64,000 nucleotides of DNA from Paenibacillus chibensis (GTDB taxonomy: Bacteria > Bacillota > Bacilli > Paenibacillales > Paenibacillaceae): positions 124,001 through 188,000 of the forward strand of contig NZ_BIMK01000013.1 in assembly GCF_004001045.1 (NCBI RefSeq), written 5' to 3'. The notes beneath the pieces are model-generated. The model did not search any database. It saw nothing but the letters and a program-made list of their open reading frames with translations, and was not told where the DNA came from. A program made the translations under genes and the position numbers. Shown here one piece after another: positions 7,489-15,322 of this stretch. How positions within the stretch are numbered: position 1 is the stretch's first letter; every line of letters starts with the position of its first letter.

Positions 7489-8670
7489 TTAAATTCCGAC
7501 CGGAATGCTATGCGGGGTAAGAACACCCGGCTGGGGATTCGGATAATCCAGAAGCTTCACTACCTCCGACGCGCACCGGCTCGGACTGTAATAATCTTTT
7601 CCGGGGGCATCGAAATGGGAGGGGACGGATCCCTCATCCATCCGGATGTTCTCGCCGGTGGACAGCTTGCACAGCCACTCTTCAAGCACATTTTCATTTT
7701 GCAGCGCTTTGCCGTAGCCTCGCTTGACGAAGTATTCGCGATTCATTTCTTCCTGTCCGGGGAGAGAATCGCAGAATAGCATCGGCAGACCCTTGGCCAG
7801 CGCTTCTGTGCAGGTCATCCCGCCGGGTTTGGTGATCAAGAGGTCGGAGGCGTCCATCCACCGGCTAATTTCCCGGGTATGTCCCATGAGTACAATGTTG
7901 GGGTGGCTGAATTTCATATCGGTTTGCATCTTTTCCAGCAGCTTCTGGTTGCTTCCCAGGCAGAATACCAGCTGAACCCGGTCCTTCCAGCGCAATAGCT
8001 GCTCTACTAACCGGTCGTTTGCGACCATTCCCCAGCCACCGCCCATAATGAACACCGTAGGCATGTTTTTGATGTTTAAGGTTGCTCTGACGGATGCTTT
8101 ATCCTCCGTCGACCAAAAATCCGGATGGACGGGAATGCCGGTTACCTGAATCTGATTCGGGTAAACTCCACGGTCAAGCAGAAGTCTGCGTACATTGTCC
8201 GTCGATACGAGAAAACGGTCTACCTTGGCATTGATCCAAGAAGCGTGAGCGTCATAGTCCGTGATGACGGTGTATAGCGGAATATTCAGACCCACGGATT
8301 TTAACCGAGAAATGATATTGGTAGGAATCGGATGGGTGCTCACGATCACGTCGGGTCTCAAGTGCTCAATGACTTCTGCCGTATGATGATAAAATAACCG
8401 GTGCAGGGCCATCGTGGTCAATTTGCTGAACGGTTTATCATGCTGCTTGCGGTAGAGCATACCAACGAGTCCAGGATTCGTATGAATGGTCAAACGGTAA
8501 GCAGAAATAATCCAAGGTGCTACGGTCGGATTCAGGAAGGAGCCCAGCTCGATCACCTTCGTTTGAATATTCGGATTCATCCTTTTCATGCCTGCAGCCA
8601 GTGCGTACCCGGCCTGCGTATGTCCGCTTCCGAAGCCTTCCGACAGGATTAATACTCTTTTCTTGCGCAT
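7489..8670 (-). CDS. MGDG-synthase/UgtP-like diacylglycerol glycosyltransferase
   Basis: 393 residues from ATG 8670, chosen because AAGGTG lies six bases upstream; a GTG at 8685 would include that site in the coding region. The N-terminus RVLILSEGFGSGHTQAGYALAAGM is the MGDG_synth motif, and the C-terminal half has the GT28 donor-binding stretch KPGGMTCTEALAKGLPMLF. Relatives transfer glucose or galactose from UDP-sugars to diacylglycerol, giving membrane glycolipids and lipoteichoic acid anchors. It acts at the inner membrane face. It is a single gene leftward; its upstream region has two inverted repeats. Confidence 0.88.
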   Translation of the reverse strand: MRKKRVLILSEGFGSGHTQAGYALAAGMKRMNPNIQTKVIELGSFLNPTVAPWIISAYRLTIHTNPGLVGMLYRKQHDKPFSKLTTMALHRLFYHHTAEVIEHLRPDVIVSTHPIPTNIISRLKSVGLNIPLYTVITDYDAHASWINAKVDRFLVSTDNVRRLLLDRGVYPNQIQVTGIPVHPDFWSTEDKASVRATLNIKNMPTVFIMGGGWGMVANDRLVEQLLRWKDRVQLVFCLGSNQKLLEKMQTDMKFSHPNIVLMGHTREISRWMDASDLLITKPGGMTCTEALAKGLPMLFCDSLPGQEEMNREYFVKRGYGKALQNENVLEEWLCKLSTGENIRMDEGSVPSHFDAPGKDYYSPSRCASEVVKLLDYPNPQPGVLTPHSIPVGI

Positions 8671-8703
8671 ACATTTCACCTTCACTCTTTTATATTGGAT
8701 GCT

Positions 8704-8775
8704 CCTTCACGCTGAAGGCAGCTGATGTGCTAACGGGATGAGCGTTCCTGTGAAGCCGTTGAGAATAGGAACGCT
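8704..8775. promoter_or_regulatory. Two inverted repeats upstream of the glycolipid synthase gene
   Basis: CCTTCA/TGAAGG (8704-8709, 8713-8718) forms a small hairpin just upstream of the leftward ribosome site. AGCGTTCCT (8741-8749) and AGGAACGCT (8767-8775) are perfect 9-base arms 17 bases apart. The rest of 8686-9060 contains the leader of the DUF1835 gene and no convincing gene. Confidence 0.4.
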
Positions 8776-9063
8776 GTACGAATCACGGAAATCTATATGT
8801 TAAAGTGTATGACGGATCGGCAGTCTTCAAAACGGACCGTAGTCCGGTTTCGGCACTGGACCAAGGTCGGGGAACACCGCCTGTTAGCGTTTCTGTATAT
8901 TTAGACGATGGGGGCAAACAAAACCATGCAGCTTTTTTAAGATTGAATAAAAATCTAAAGCGCCTGGCATGGGACATGCCCCGATTGCTGTCCCTTGTTT
9001 ATATGCTCTATTATACTATAAATAGAATAAAAGGAATTAAATGTTGATTGCAGGAGGCAAATG

Positions 9064-9960
9064 ATGCGTATAGAAAAGATGCACCAAGCCGAACAAGAGC
9101 GACATCCATGGAAGAAATATATACATATCGCCTTTTTGTCCGCTGATTCAGGTTCGATTAAGGTAGCTTTGAACACCGATCATCGGCTCGAATCCCAAGT
9201 CATCCACTGGAACGATTTCTATGCCTTCGGGCCGCTTTGGAAGATCCATACGGAGCAAGGCTTGGTTCAGCGTGAAACATGGATTATGGAGCGATTCAAC
9301 AACCGCTTTTTTCATAGTCTGCAAGATCGCGAAAATCGAGCGATTCATATACTTAAGCTGCTGAGAGAGATACCGGATCATCGACGGATTTATTTGTGGT
9401 GCGGGGATAACGTTCATGATCAGGTTGCTCTTCGTCTTGCAGTGTATGCCCTACAGGACAAGCTGAACGATGTATATATTATGAATGTCACCCGCCTATA
9501 TCCGCCTACTGCACATCGATATGATCCGGAGATTACGCCTTTGCATATCGGGAGTGTCCCTTTTGAAGCATTGGAAGAAATCGTGAATTCGTATCATTCC
9601 GCGCAACCCGTTAATCATGAAATTCAAGAATTGCTAGAGCATGAATGGCTGCATCTTTCGTTATCGACGGATACGCTTCGCACCTTTGAAAACGGAATAA
9701 TCGTGGGTCTCGATGAACATGCATTCGATGAAGAAATTCTGAATTGCATCCGCGAGCTGCAGCTATCCGGTGACCCGGAATACGTTCAGGACGGTTATGT
9801 GAAAATGGGACGCGTGGCAGGCGAGCTATCCGAACGCAAAAAAGTGGGGAGCGACCCTTTTATAGAGTATCGGATCTGGCATCTCATCAGCAGCGGTTAC
9901 TTAGAGTTTAAAGGCATACCGTACGCAATGTATTTATACAGTGTAAAAATTCGTGATTAG
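9064..9960 (+). CDS. DUF1835/DUF3658-type protein of unknown function
   Basis: 298 residues. Two ATGs are adjacent; the second (9064) is six bases from a perfect AGGAGG and is preferred. Residues about 20-140 match the DUF1835 pattern (HIAFLSADSGSIKVAL, then IHWNDFYAFGPL, then IYLWCGDNVHDQVALRLAVYAL), and the C-terminal part resembles DUF3658 (EYRIWHLISSGYLEFKG). The family is soluble and has no settled biochemical role. It is a single gene between divergent and convergent neighbours, with a terminator directly after it. No signal peptide or membrane segment is visible. Confidence 0.75.
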   Translation: MRIEKMHQAEQERHPWKKYIHIAFLSADSGSIKVALNTDHRLESQVIHWNDFYAFGPLWKIHTEQGLVQRETWIMERFNNRFFHSLQDRENRAIHILKLLREIPDHRRIYLWCGDNVHDQVALRLAVYALQDKLNDVYIMNVTRLYPPTAHRYDPEITPLHIGSVPFEALEEIVNSYHSAQPVNHEIQELLEHEWLHLSLSTDTLRTFENGIIVGLDEHAFDEEILNCIRELQLSGDPEYVQDGYVKMGRVAGELSERKKVGSDPFIEYRIWHLISSGYLEFKGIPYAMYLYSVKIRD

Positions 9961-10004
9961 TGACCATTTTTTTGATAATACGTTGACACCAAAATCTCAA
10001 ATAA

Positions 10005-10041
10005 AAAAGACTCTGTCAGCATTACGCCGATAGGGTCTTTT
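10005..10041. terminator. Terminator between the DUF1835 gene and the YqaE gene
   Basis: AAAAGACTCT at 10005-10014 pairs with AGGGTCTTTT at 10032-10041, with a short GTC/GAT extension in the stem. A and T runs on both strands suit the convergent genes. Confidence 0.8.
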
Positions 10042-10052
10042 CTCCGTGGGGT

Positions 10053-10262
10053 CTAATGTATTGCCTGATTATTACGTTCAATCGCTTTAATCAGCTTGTT
10101 ATTCCGTTTATCTGCTTTATGACTGCTTACGACCAATAGTGCATGGATGATACCAGGAATCACGAACAAGCAGCAAAGGACAAGATTAAGCAAGGCTTGA
10201 ATAGGTTTTCCGCATAATAAAACAGCAATGGGCGGTAGAATTAACGCTAACAGATATCTCAT
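10053..10262 (-). CDS. YqaE/Pmp3-family small membrane protein
   Basis: 69 residues with two hydrophobic helices (about 3-20 and 25-47), starting MRYLLALILPPIAVLLCGKP, and the family's NLVLCCLFVIPGIIHALLVV core. The lysine/asparagine-rich tail (SHKADKRNNK) is a common variant. Relatives are stress-linked membrane peptides (UPF0057) without a known reaction. It is a single leftward gene ending against the shared terminator. Confidence 0.92.
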   Translation of the reverse strand: MRYLLALILPPIAVLLCGKPIQALLNLVLCCLFVIPGIIHALLVVSSHKADKRNNKLIKAIERNNQAIH

Positions 10263-10470
10263 CTAAATTCTCCCTCAATATGGTATATTATTCCTCTATT
10301 TAATCATAGAATGCAAATATTGTCATCGAAAATTTAGTGCTTATGTCTTAGTTCCTCGGGAGCAGTGATCTTATCAAACCTGGATATCATCCAACTCTAT
10401 TGATCATATTTCTGCAAGGAATTTGAAGGGGATAGATCTGACATCAAAATTAAGGAGAAGTAAAATGGAG

Positions 10471-10514
10471 AAAAGCACGTAAGCCGGCCATTGACCAAAG
10501 CAATACGTGCTTTT
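10471..10514. terminator. Terminator after the TetR gene
   Basis: AAAAGCACGTA at 10471-10481 and TACGTGCTTTT at 10504-10514 form a perfect 11-base stem. It lies just beyond the stop of the leftward TetR gene. The rest of 10263-10523 shows no gene. Confidence 0.75.
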
Positions 10515-10523
10515 GAGAGGGGA

Positions 10524-11078
10524 TCATATATCGTATTCCCCTTGCTGATTCGGATACAGCAATACCTCCGTTACCCAACCGGCCATATGTTCCGGCGTTT
10601 CCTGCATGTTCGATGACACCCAATACCGAATGAGGCCGACGAGACCGCCGGAGGCATAGGCGCAGCGTATTTTGTCCATCGTAAACTTGGACAATTCCTG
10701 CTTGATGACCTCGTCAAGCTGCTGTGGAAACTGCTTTTCACCGAGCATGACGGAATAAAATTTGAAGTACTCCTGGATATGCCGGAAAATGGCGAGCAGG
10801 GACGAGATCGGCTCCTGGCGTTCTTCAAACTCCTTTTTGGCCTTTTCAAAGCTGAATGCCGGATATTGTATCGCTGCCCGCAGCTTGTCCAGGACATACG
10901 CGGAGTTCTGCTCCATCAAATTCTCTTTGTCGAGAAAATGAAGATAAAAGGTGGAGCGGTTAATGCCCGCCCGTTGAACGATATCGCGGATGGTGATGGA
11001 TTCGTAACTTTTTTCGGTTAATAAATCCTGCAGAGCGCCCATTATGGCGCTTCTCGTCTTTATTACTCGCGGATTCAT
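10524..11078 (-). CDS. TetR/AcrR-family transcriptional regulator
   Basis: 184 residues, start at 11078 with AGGAG nine bases upstream. The N-terminal DNA-binding part has ITIRDIVQRAGINRSTFYLHFLDKENLM, the classical TetR helix-turn-helix with the STFYLHF recognition helix. The C-terminal domain resembles the TetR_C group found in DhaS-like regulators. It is divergent from the SDR gene (154-base gap) with a palindrome between them, so it most likely represses that SDR and itself. Ligand unknown. Confidence 0.9.
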   Translation of the reverse strand: MNPRVIKTRSAIMGALQDLLTEKSYESITIRDIVQRAGINRSTFYLHFLDKENLMEQNSAYVLDKLRAAIQYPAFSFEKAKKEFEERQEPISSLLAIFRHIQEYFKFYSVMLGEKQFPQQLDEVIKQELSKFTMDKIRCAYASGGLVGLIRYWVSSNMQETPEHMAGWVTEVLLYPNQQGEYDI

Positions 11079-11187
11079 GGCTGTCGTCTCCTTGGTTTGA
11101 TCCTAAATATACTGCTTCGTGCTCGAAATAGACATTTTTGGGTAAAATGATGTTTGTGCCGAATTAGTCCTAGCGTTACAATCATTA

Positions 11188-11205
11188 TAGACATTATGTT
11201 GTCTA
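11188..11205. promoter_or_regulatory. Candidate TetR operator
   Basis: TAGACA (11188-11193), six-base spacer, TGTCTA (11200-11205): a perfect inverted repeat 26 bases before the SDR start and inside the divergent TetR/SDR region. Its position suits steric repression of the SDR promoter. Confidence 0.6.
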
Positions 11206-11231
11206 AATCAATGCCATAGGAGGTATTTACG

Positions 11232-11996
11232 ATGAAACTTCAAGACAAAGTAACAGTCATTACAGGTGCGGGCTCCGGCATGGGCAAGGAAATGGCGCTG
11301 CTGTTCGGGCGCGAGGGAGCAAAGCTGGTTTTGGCGGATATCTCGCAGGCCACTTTGGATGAGGTCGTAGCAGAAGTGAAAAACAACGGCGGACAAGCAG
11401 TCGGAGTCATTGCGAACGTCGCCAAAGAAGAAGATGTACAGAACATGATCGATACCGCGGTTAATACCTATGGCTCGCTGGATGTGCTGGTTAATAACGC
11501 CGGAATTATGGATAAAATGACACCGGTTACAGATTTGACAGACGAGTTGTGGGAAAGAGTCATCGCCGTCAATACAACCGGTCCGATGCGCGCCATCCGT
11601 AAAGCTCTCCCGATCATGATGGAGAAGGGTAAAGGCGTCATCGTCAACACGGCTTCTGTCGGCGGTCTGTATGGTTCCCGCGCAGGAGCGGCTTATACGG
11701 CTTCCAAGCATGCCGTGGTAGGCTTGACAAAAAATATTGGCTTCCAGTATGCCGACGCAGGCATTCGCTGCAACGCGATTGCACCGGGCGGCGTGGAAAC
11801 GAACATCATGGCCGATGCAGGCGACATGAACATGGAAAGCCGCGGTCTGAAAAAGGCTATGTCCGGTACAGGCATGAATCCGCGCAGCGGGCATCCATCG
11901 GAAATCGCCAAAGTGGCACTGTTCCTGGCGTCTGACGACTCCAGCTTCGTGAACGGAACGGTTATTACGGCCGATGCCGGTTGGACAGCGTACTAA
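11232..11996 (+). CDS. Short-chain dehydrogenase/reductase (classical SDR)
   Basis: 254 residues. The cofactor site is TGAGSGMG (residues about 12-19), the NNAG structural motif follows at about 89, the catalytic set is S...YTASK with Ser and Tyr/Lys in place, and the C-terminus is ITADAGWTAY, close to the usual DGG form. Such enzymes oxidise alcohols or reduce ketones with NAD(P)(H) in the cytosol; the substrate is not evident. The start follows AGGAGG. It is divergent from a TetR gene and probably controlled by it. Confidence 0.93.
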   Translation: MKLQDKVTVITGAGSGMGKEMALLFGREGAKLVLADISQATLDEVVAEVKNNGGQAVGVIANVAKEEDVQNMIDTAVNTYGSLDVLVNNAGIMDKMTPVTDLTDELWERVIAVNTTGPMRAIRKALPIMMEKGKGVIVNTASVGGLYGSRAGAAYTASKHAVVGLTKNIGFQYADAGIRCNAIAPGGVETNIMADAGDMNMESRGLKKAMSGTGMNPRSGHPSEIAKVALFLASDDSSFVNGTVITADAGWTAY

Positions 11997-12039
11997 TATA
12001 CGGGATGTTCAGAATATTGATCTAAATACATGAATCCAT

Positions 12040-12089
12040 ACAGGGCTTCTTCTCTAACTGTTGACAGTCAAGGGAAGAAGCCCTGTTTG
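12040..12089. terminator. Terminator-like hairpin between the SDR and MFS genes
   Basis: ACAGGGCTTCTTC at 12040-12052 and GAAGAAGCCCTGT at 12074-12086 form a perfect 13-base stem with a further small AACTGT/ACAGTC-type stem in the loop. Only short T runs follow, but the place between convergent genes supports termination. Confidence 0.7.
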
Positions 12090-12119
12090 CGTTGCCGAAG
12101 AATGAATGACCTTTTTGAA

Positions 12120-13382
12120 TTATTGGGCCAAGGTGTTCACGGCGGCTCCGGTTCTGGCTTTGGACTTCACGCTGAAATATGCTGCGCTAACCACCAGACT
12201 CAGCAGAAGGTTGACACCGATCAAAAGCTGGTAATTATGCGCATAGTCGAAGTTGAACCCTCCCCCAAGCGCGGCCAGCACGCCGCCGAGCTGATGCACC
12301 AGCAGCAGAATGCCCGTGTGCAGCCCCATGCTCTTGTCGGGTCCGAGGGTTTCTTTGGCGATCAGGATCGCCCCCGGTACGGCTCCGACATAGGTGGCTC
12401 CGAAGATGAGCGAGAAGAGTATAGGCGATACAGGGAAATGGATGATCAGCAATGTAAAAGCAACCGTGCGCAGCAGATACAAAATCGCGAGCGCCCTCGT
12501 TCTCGACGTATGATCAAGCAGGAACGAGAACGTAATGCCGCCAAAAACCTCGAGCAGACCCAGCAGGCTCATGGCCGAGGAGATCATCCCGGTCGAAGCA
12601 TGTGCCGTCTGATGAATGGCCACGAGGTTCATTTCGACCGTGCCCATGCTGATGCCGCATGTAAAAATACCGAAGGCAGCAATCACATAGACCGGATGGC
12701 GAAGCATCCTGGCGAACATGCGCATCCCCGACATCCAATTCAAGAGTGGCTTGGACGAATTTTCGGTATCGGGCTTTTGACTGGACTCAACGTTTGGAGG
12801 AGAAGCACCTTCCGGCTCCTTGTTTTCCCGAAGCACAAAGACGATGCAAGGAATGAATAGGAGGCTGATCAACAACAGAACCTCATACACTTTAATCCAG
12901 GTTAATCCGTCCCAGTTGGCAAGGATCGGCACCAAAACAGCAAAGCCCAATGAGGTAGAGCTACCAAGCACGGCCAGCGCTTTAGCACGGTGATGTTGAA
13001 ACCAGCCCGTAATCAACACATAGCTGGTGGAAGCTCCCAAACCGACGAATCCGGCGAATAACCCGTTTCCGATGAAATAGCCAGCCTCATTTCGCAGAGT
13101 CAGCACCGTAAACAGTGAAAGAATTTGGCTGCAGCTGACCAGCAGCATCACTTTTTTAACTCCGAAACGATCCACGAGCAGCCCGCCTAGCGGCGCGCAA
13201 ATTGCGCCGATGAATGTTGCGGTGGACCAGGTTGTTCCGAGAAAATCCCGGCCCACACCAAGGCTGCCCGTCAGTTCTCCTTGATAATACGAAATGACAA
13301 ACCGGCTGAGTGAGCCCGCAAAGCCGAAGCACCATAGAAATATGAGCAATAACCAGGCGTATTTTTTTTCTTTCCACAGCAT
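12120..13382 (-). CDS. Major facilitator superfamily transporter (12 TM, MCT/oxalate-formate-like)
   Basis: 420 residues, rich in hydrophobic helices throughout, with a polar central loop around 205-235 (KEPEGASPPNVESSQKPDTENSSK). The motif-A-like loop LLVDRFGVKKVMLL lies between helices 2 and 3. The closest general type is the monocarboxylate/oxalate-formate antiporter group; substrate unknown. The start has GAGGAG eight bases upstream. It is divergent from a MocR-type regulator gene (157 bases apart) carrying direct repeats between, which is the usual arrangement of MocR and a target transporter. Confidence 0.88.
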   Translation of the reverse strand: MLWKEKKYAWLLLIFLWCFGFAGSLSRFVISYYQGELTGSLGVGRDFLGTTWSTATFIGAICAPLGGLLVDRFGVKKVMLLVSCSQILSLFTVLTLRNEAGYFIGNGLFAGFVGLGASTSYVLITGWFQHHRAKALAVLGSSTSLGFAVLVPILANWDGLTWIKVYEVLLLISLLFIPCIVFVLRENKEPEGASPPNVESSQKPDTENSSKPLLNWMSGMRMFARMLRHPVYVIAAFGIFTCGISMGTVEMNLVAIHQTAHASTGMISSAMSLLGLLEVFGGITFSFLLDHTSRTRALAILYLLRTVAFTLLIIHFPVSPILFSLIFGATYVGAVPGAILIAKETLGPDKSMGLHTGILLLVHQLGGVLAALGGGFNFDYAHNYQLLIGVNLLLSLVVSAAYFSVKSKARTGAAVNTLAQ

Positions 13383-13465
13383 GACATGTTCTCCTCTCCC
13401 TACGCGATCCTATCCGTCGAAGACTTCTTTTTTTGTCAGTATACAATGATTGGAAGAAGAACCGA

Positions 13466-13499
13466 CCAGCCAATTGGAATTATTTACTGCCAACCAATT
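13466..13499. promoter_or_regulatory. Direct repeats between the MFS and MocR genes
   Basis: CCAGCCAATT (13466-13475) and CCAACCAATT (13490-13499) are near-identical direct repeats 24 bases apart, about two helical turns. MocR regulators often bind direct repeats. A TATAAT for the MocR gene lies at 13511-13516 just downstream, so binding could also affect autoregulation. Confidence 0.5.
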
Positions 13500-13539
13500 C
13501 GGTTTGCATATATAATGACTGCAGAGGAGGGGTCAATCG

Positions 13540-15009
13540 TTGAACTGGATGCCTGAAGCAGCAAGTGATATCCCGATTTACAAGCAAATCTGCACTTATT
13601 TTGAGAACCAAATCCGCAGCGGTTCGCTGCAAACCGGGGCCAGACTGCCGACGGATCGGGAGCTGGCAACCAGGCTGTGCGTGAATCGAAGCACCGTGAC
13701 AATCGCTTATGATGAGCTCCGGGCTCTCGGTCTCATTGAATCGCGTCAGGGAAGCGGTACCCGGGTTTGCGGTCTTTTATGGGAAACGAAGCCCGTGAAG
13801 CAGCCAAGGTGGCAGCGGCATGCCCGTAAACCTATGTTTGATGCTGTCGCTCCGATCTGCAGTAGGATCCATCAGTCGCTTGGCCGCAAGGATGTCATCC
13901 AGCTCATCCGCGGCGAACTATCGCCGGATCTAATGCCGCTGGATCTGCTTCGGAATGCTTCGCAGAAAGTAAGCTGTGAGAGCCCATTCAGCTATTTTGA
14001 AGATTTTCGAGGGGATATTCGGCTGAGAAGTACCCTCTCCCGCTTTCTCAACGCCCATATCAACGTTAAAGCCGATCCGGATCAGCTTATGATTACCAGC
14101 GGTGTCAGGCATTCGCTCTCGCTTATTGCCCGCACCCTGCTGCAGCCGGGAGATGCGATCGCGGTGGAAGGACCGTCCTATCTATATGCCATGCAGGTTT
14201 TTGCCGAAGAAAGACTGCGCATGGTCAAGCTGGTAATGGATGAGGAGGGGCTGATTCCTGAGCAGCTGCCGCGGCTGTATCAGCAATTCGGCGTGCGCAT
14301 GGTGTTCACCAATCCTACCTATCAGAATCCGACGGGGACGACGATGTCTCTGCACCGCCGCGTGAAGCTGCTGGAGATATGCGAGCTGCTGCGTATACCC
14401 ATTGTCGAAGATGATCCGTACAGTTTGCTTCATTTCGGCGAAATGCCTCCGCAAGTCCCGTCCATCTATTCTCTTGACTCCAGCGGACGCTACGTGATTT
14501 ATTTAGGCACACTGTCCAAATTCGCGACGGCAGGGATGAGGACCGGATTCGTCGCCGGACCGGAAAATATCATTCAGCGTCTGGCAGATGCCAAGAACCG
14601 AACGGGCTACAGTTCAAGCCATATGGGAGAACGCCTTGCCGATGCTTTTTTACACGAACCGGGTTTGGATCAACATCTGGAACAGTTGAGGAAGGGTCTT
14701 GGGTATAGGAGAGAAGTTATGCTGCAGGGATTGCAGCGGGAAACGGGCGATATTCTTGAACGATTCGCCCCAAATTCGGCGCCGGGCGGTTATTACATAT
14801 GGCTGCGTTTGAAGAACGATCGGATAACTATGCCTGATTTGAACTGGATTGAAATGGCGATGCGGCACGGAATCCTGTTTTATCCCGGTTCCGTCTACGG
14901 GGAGGGGGGAGGCAGGCTGCGCCTGACTTATGCATCCGTTAGCCTTGAAGAGATCGAGGAAGGCATACGCCGGTTAGGCTGCTTGCTGAGAGAAATGAGC
15001 GTCATATAA
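13540..15009 (+). CDS. MocR/PdxR-type regulator (GntR winged helix fused to aminotransferase)
   Basis: 489 residues from a TTG start, preceded at seven bases by GGAGGGG. Residues about 10-75 are a GntR-type winged helix (IYKQICTYFENQIRSGSLQTGARLPT... RELA region), and about 110-480 a fold-type I aminotransferase domain. The PLP-lysine is expected in YLGTLSKFATAGMRTGF, and the cofactor-binding Asp in VEDDPYS. Such proteins sense PLP or an amino compound and act as activators or repressors. The divergent MFS gene is the probable target. A terminator follows. Confidence 0.93.
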   Translation: MNWMPEAASDIPIYKQICTYFENQIRSGSLQTGARLPTDRELATRLCVNRSTVTIAYDELRALGLIESRQGSGTRVCGLLWETKPVKQPRWQRHARKPMFDAVAPICSRIHQSLGRKDVIQLIRGELSPDLMPLDLLRNASQKVSCESPFSYFEDFRGDIRLRSTLSRFLNAHINVKADPDQLMITSGVRHSLSLIARTLLQPGDAIAVEGPSYLYAMQVFAEERLRMVKLVMDEEGLIPEQLPRLYQQFGVRMVFTNPTYQNPTGTTMSLHRRVKLLEICELLRIPIVEDDPYSLLHFGEMPPQVPSIYSLDSSGRYVIYLGTLSKFATAGMRTGFVAGPENIIQRLADAKNRTGYSSSHMGERLADAFLHEPGLDQHLEQLRKGLGYRREVMLQGLQRETGDILERFAPNSAPGGYYIWLRLKNDRITMPDLNWIEMAMRHGILFYPGSVYGEGGGRLRLTYASVSLEEIEEGIRRLGCLLREMSVI

Positions 15010-15189
15010 AAAAACAGCACCGTCATCCGTGCCCTTTCGGCACCATGCTCGGCGCTGTTCAGCTTTTTTGTTAGGAACGATTTGAGTCATAGGCTTTCGG
15101 TTCCACGATATTCGTCCACCTTGGACAGGCATCGATTGGTTTTCCAATCCCTGAACGGTCTTGCTCGGCTTTTTCTGCTGTTTTTTCAT
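14974..15189 (-). CDS. Possible small basic protein overlapping the mocR end
   Basis: 71 residues, MKKQQKKPSKTVQGLENQ at the start, rich in Lys, Arg and Gln; no membrane segment. The strongest support is an AGGAGA site eight bases before the ATG, far better than expected by chance. Against it: the last 36 bases overlap the convergent mocR coding region, and the mocR terminator hairpin lies within it, so its C-terminal half may be accidental read-through of that stem. I do not recognise the family. Confidence 0.45.
   Translation of the reverse strand: MKKQQKKPSKTVQGLENQSMPVQGGRISWNRKPMTQIVPNKKAEQRRAWCRKGTDDGAVFLYDAHFSQQAA
15013..15069 (+). terminator. Terminator of the MocR gene
   Basis: AACAGC at 15013-15018 pairs with GCTGTT at 15054-15059, continued by CCG/CGG, with an inner GTGCC/GGCAC hairpin, and a run of six T a few bases after. 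Confidence 0.75.
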
Positions 15190-15322
15190 TTAGATCTCTC
15201 CTGAAAATAGATTTACGCATTCAGCATAAAACATTTTAAACATGTTCTCAAGTCAAATGCGTAAAATGAAAGGGTATGCTATAATCAAAATGGTTTAATT
15301 TGGAAAATGGGAGGTTTGAGCT

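Noticed and set aside
8805..9047. An 80-codon rightward frame upstream of the DUF1835 gene
   Set aside because: No RBS, low-quality composition and no known motif; the region is better explained as a leader with inverted repeats.
10461..10482. A five-codon ORF with a good RBS (possible leader peptide)
   Set aside because: It falls in the terminator stem of the TetR gene and no gene follows in that direction within range.
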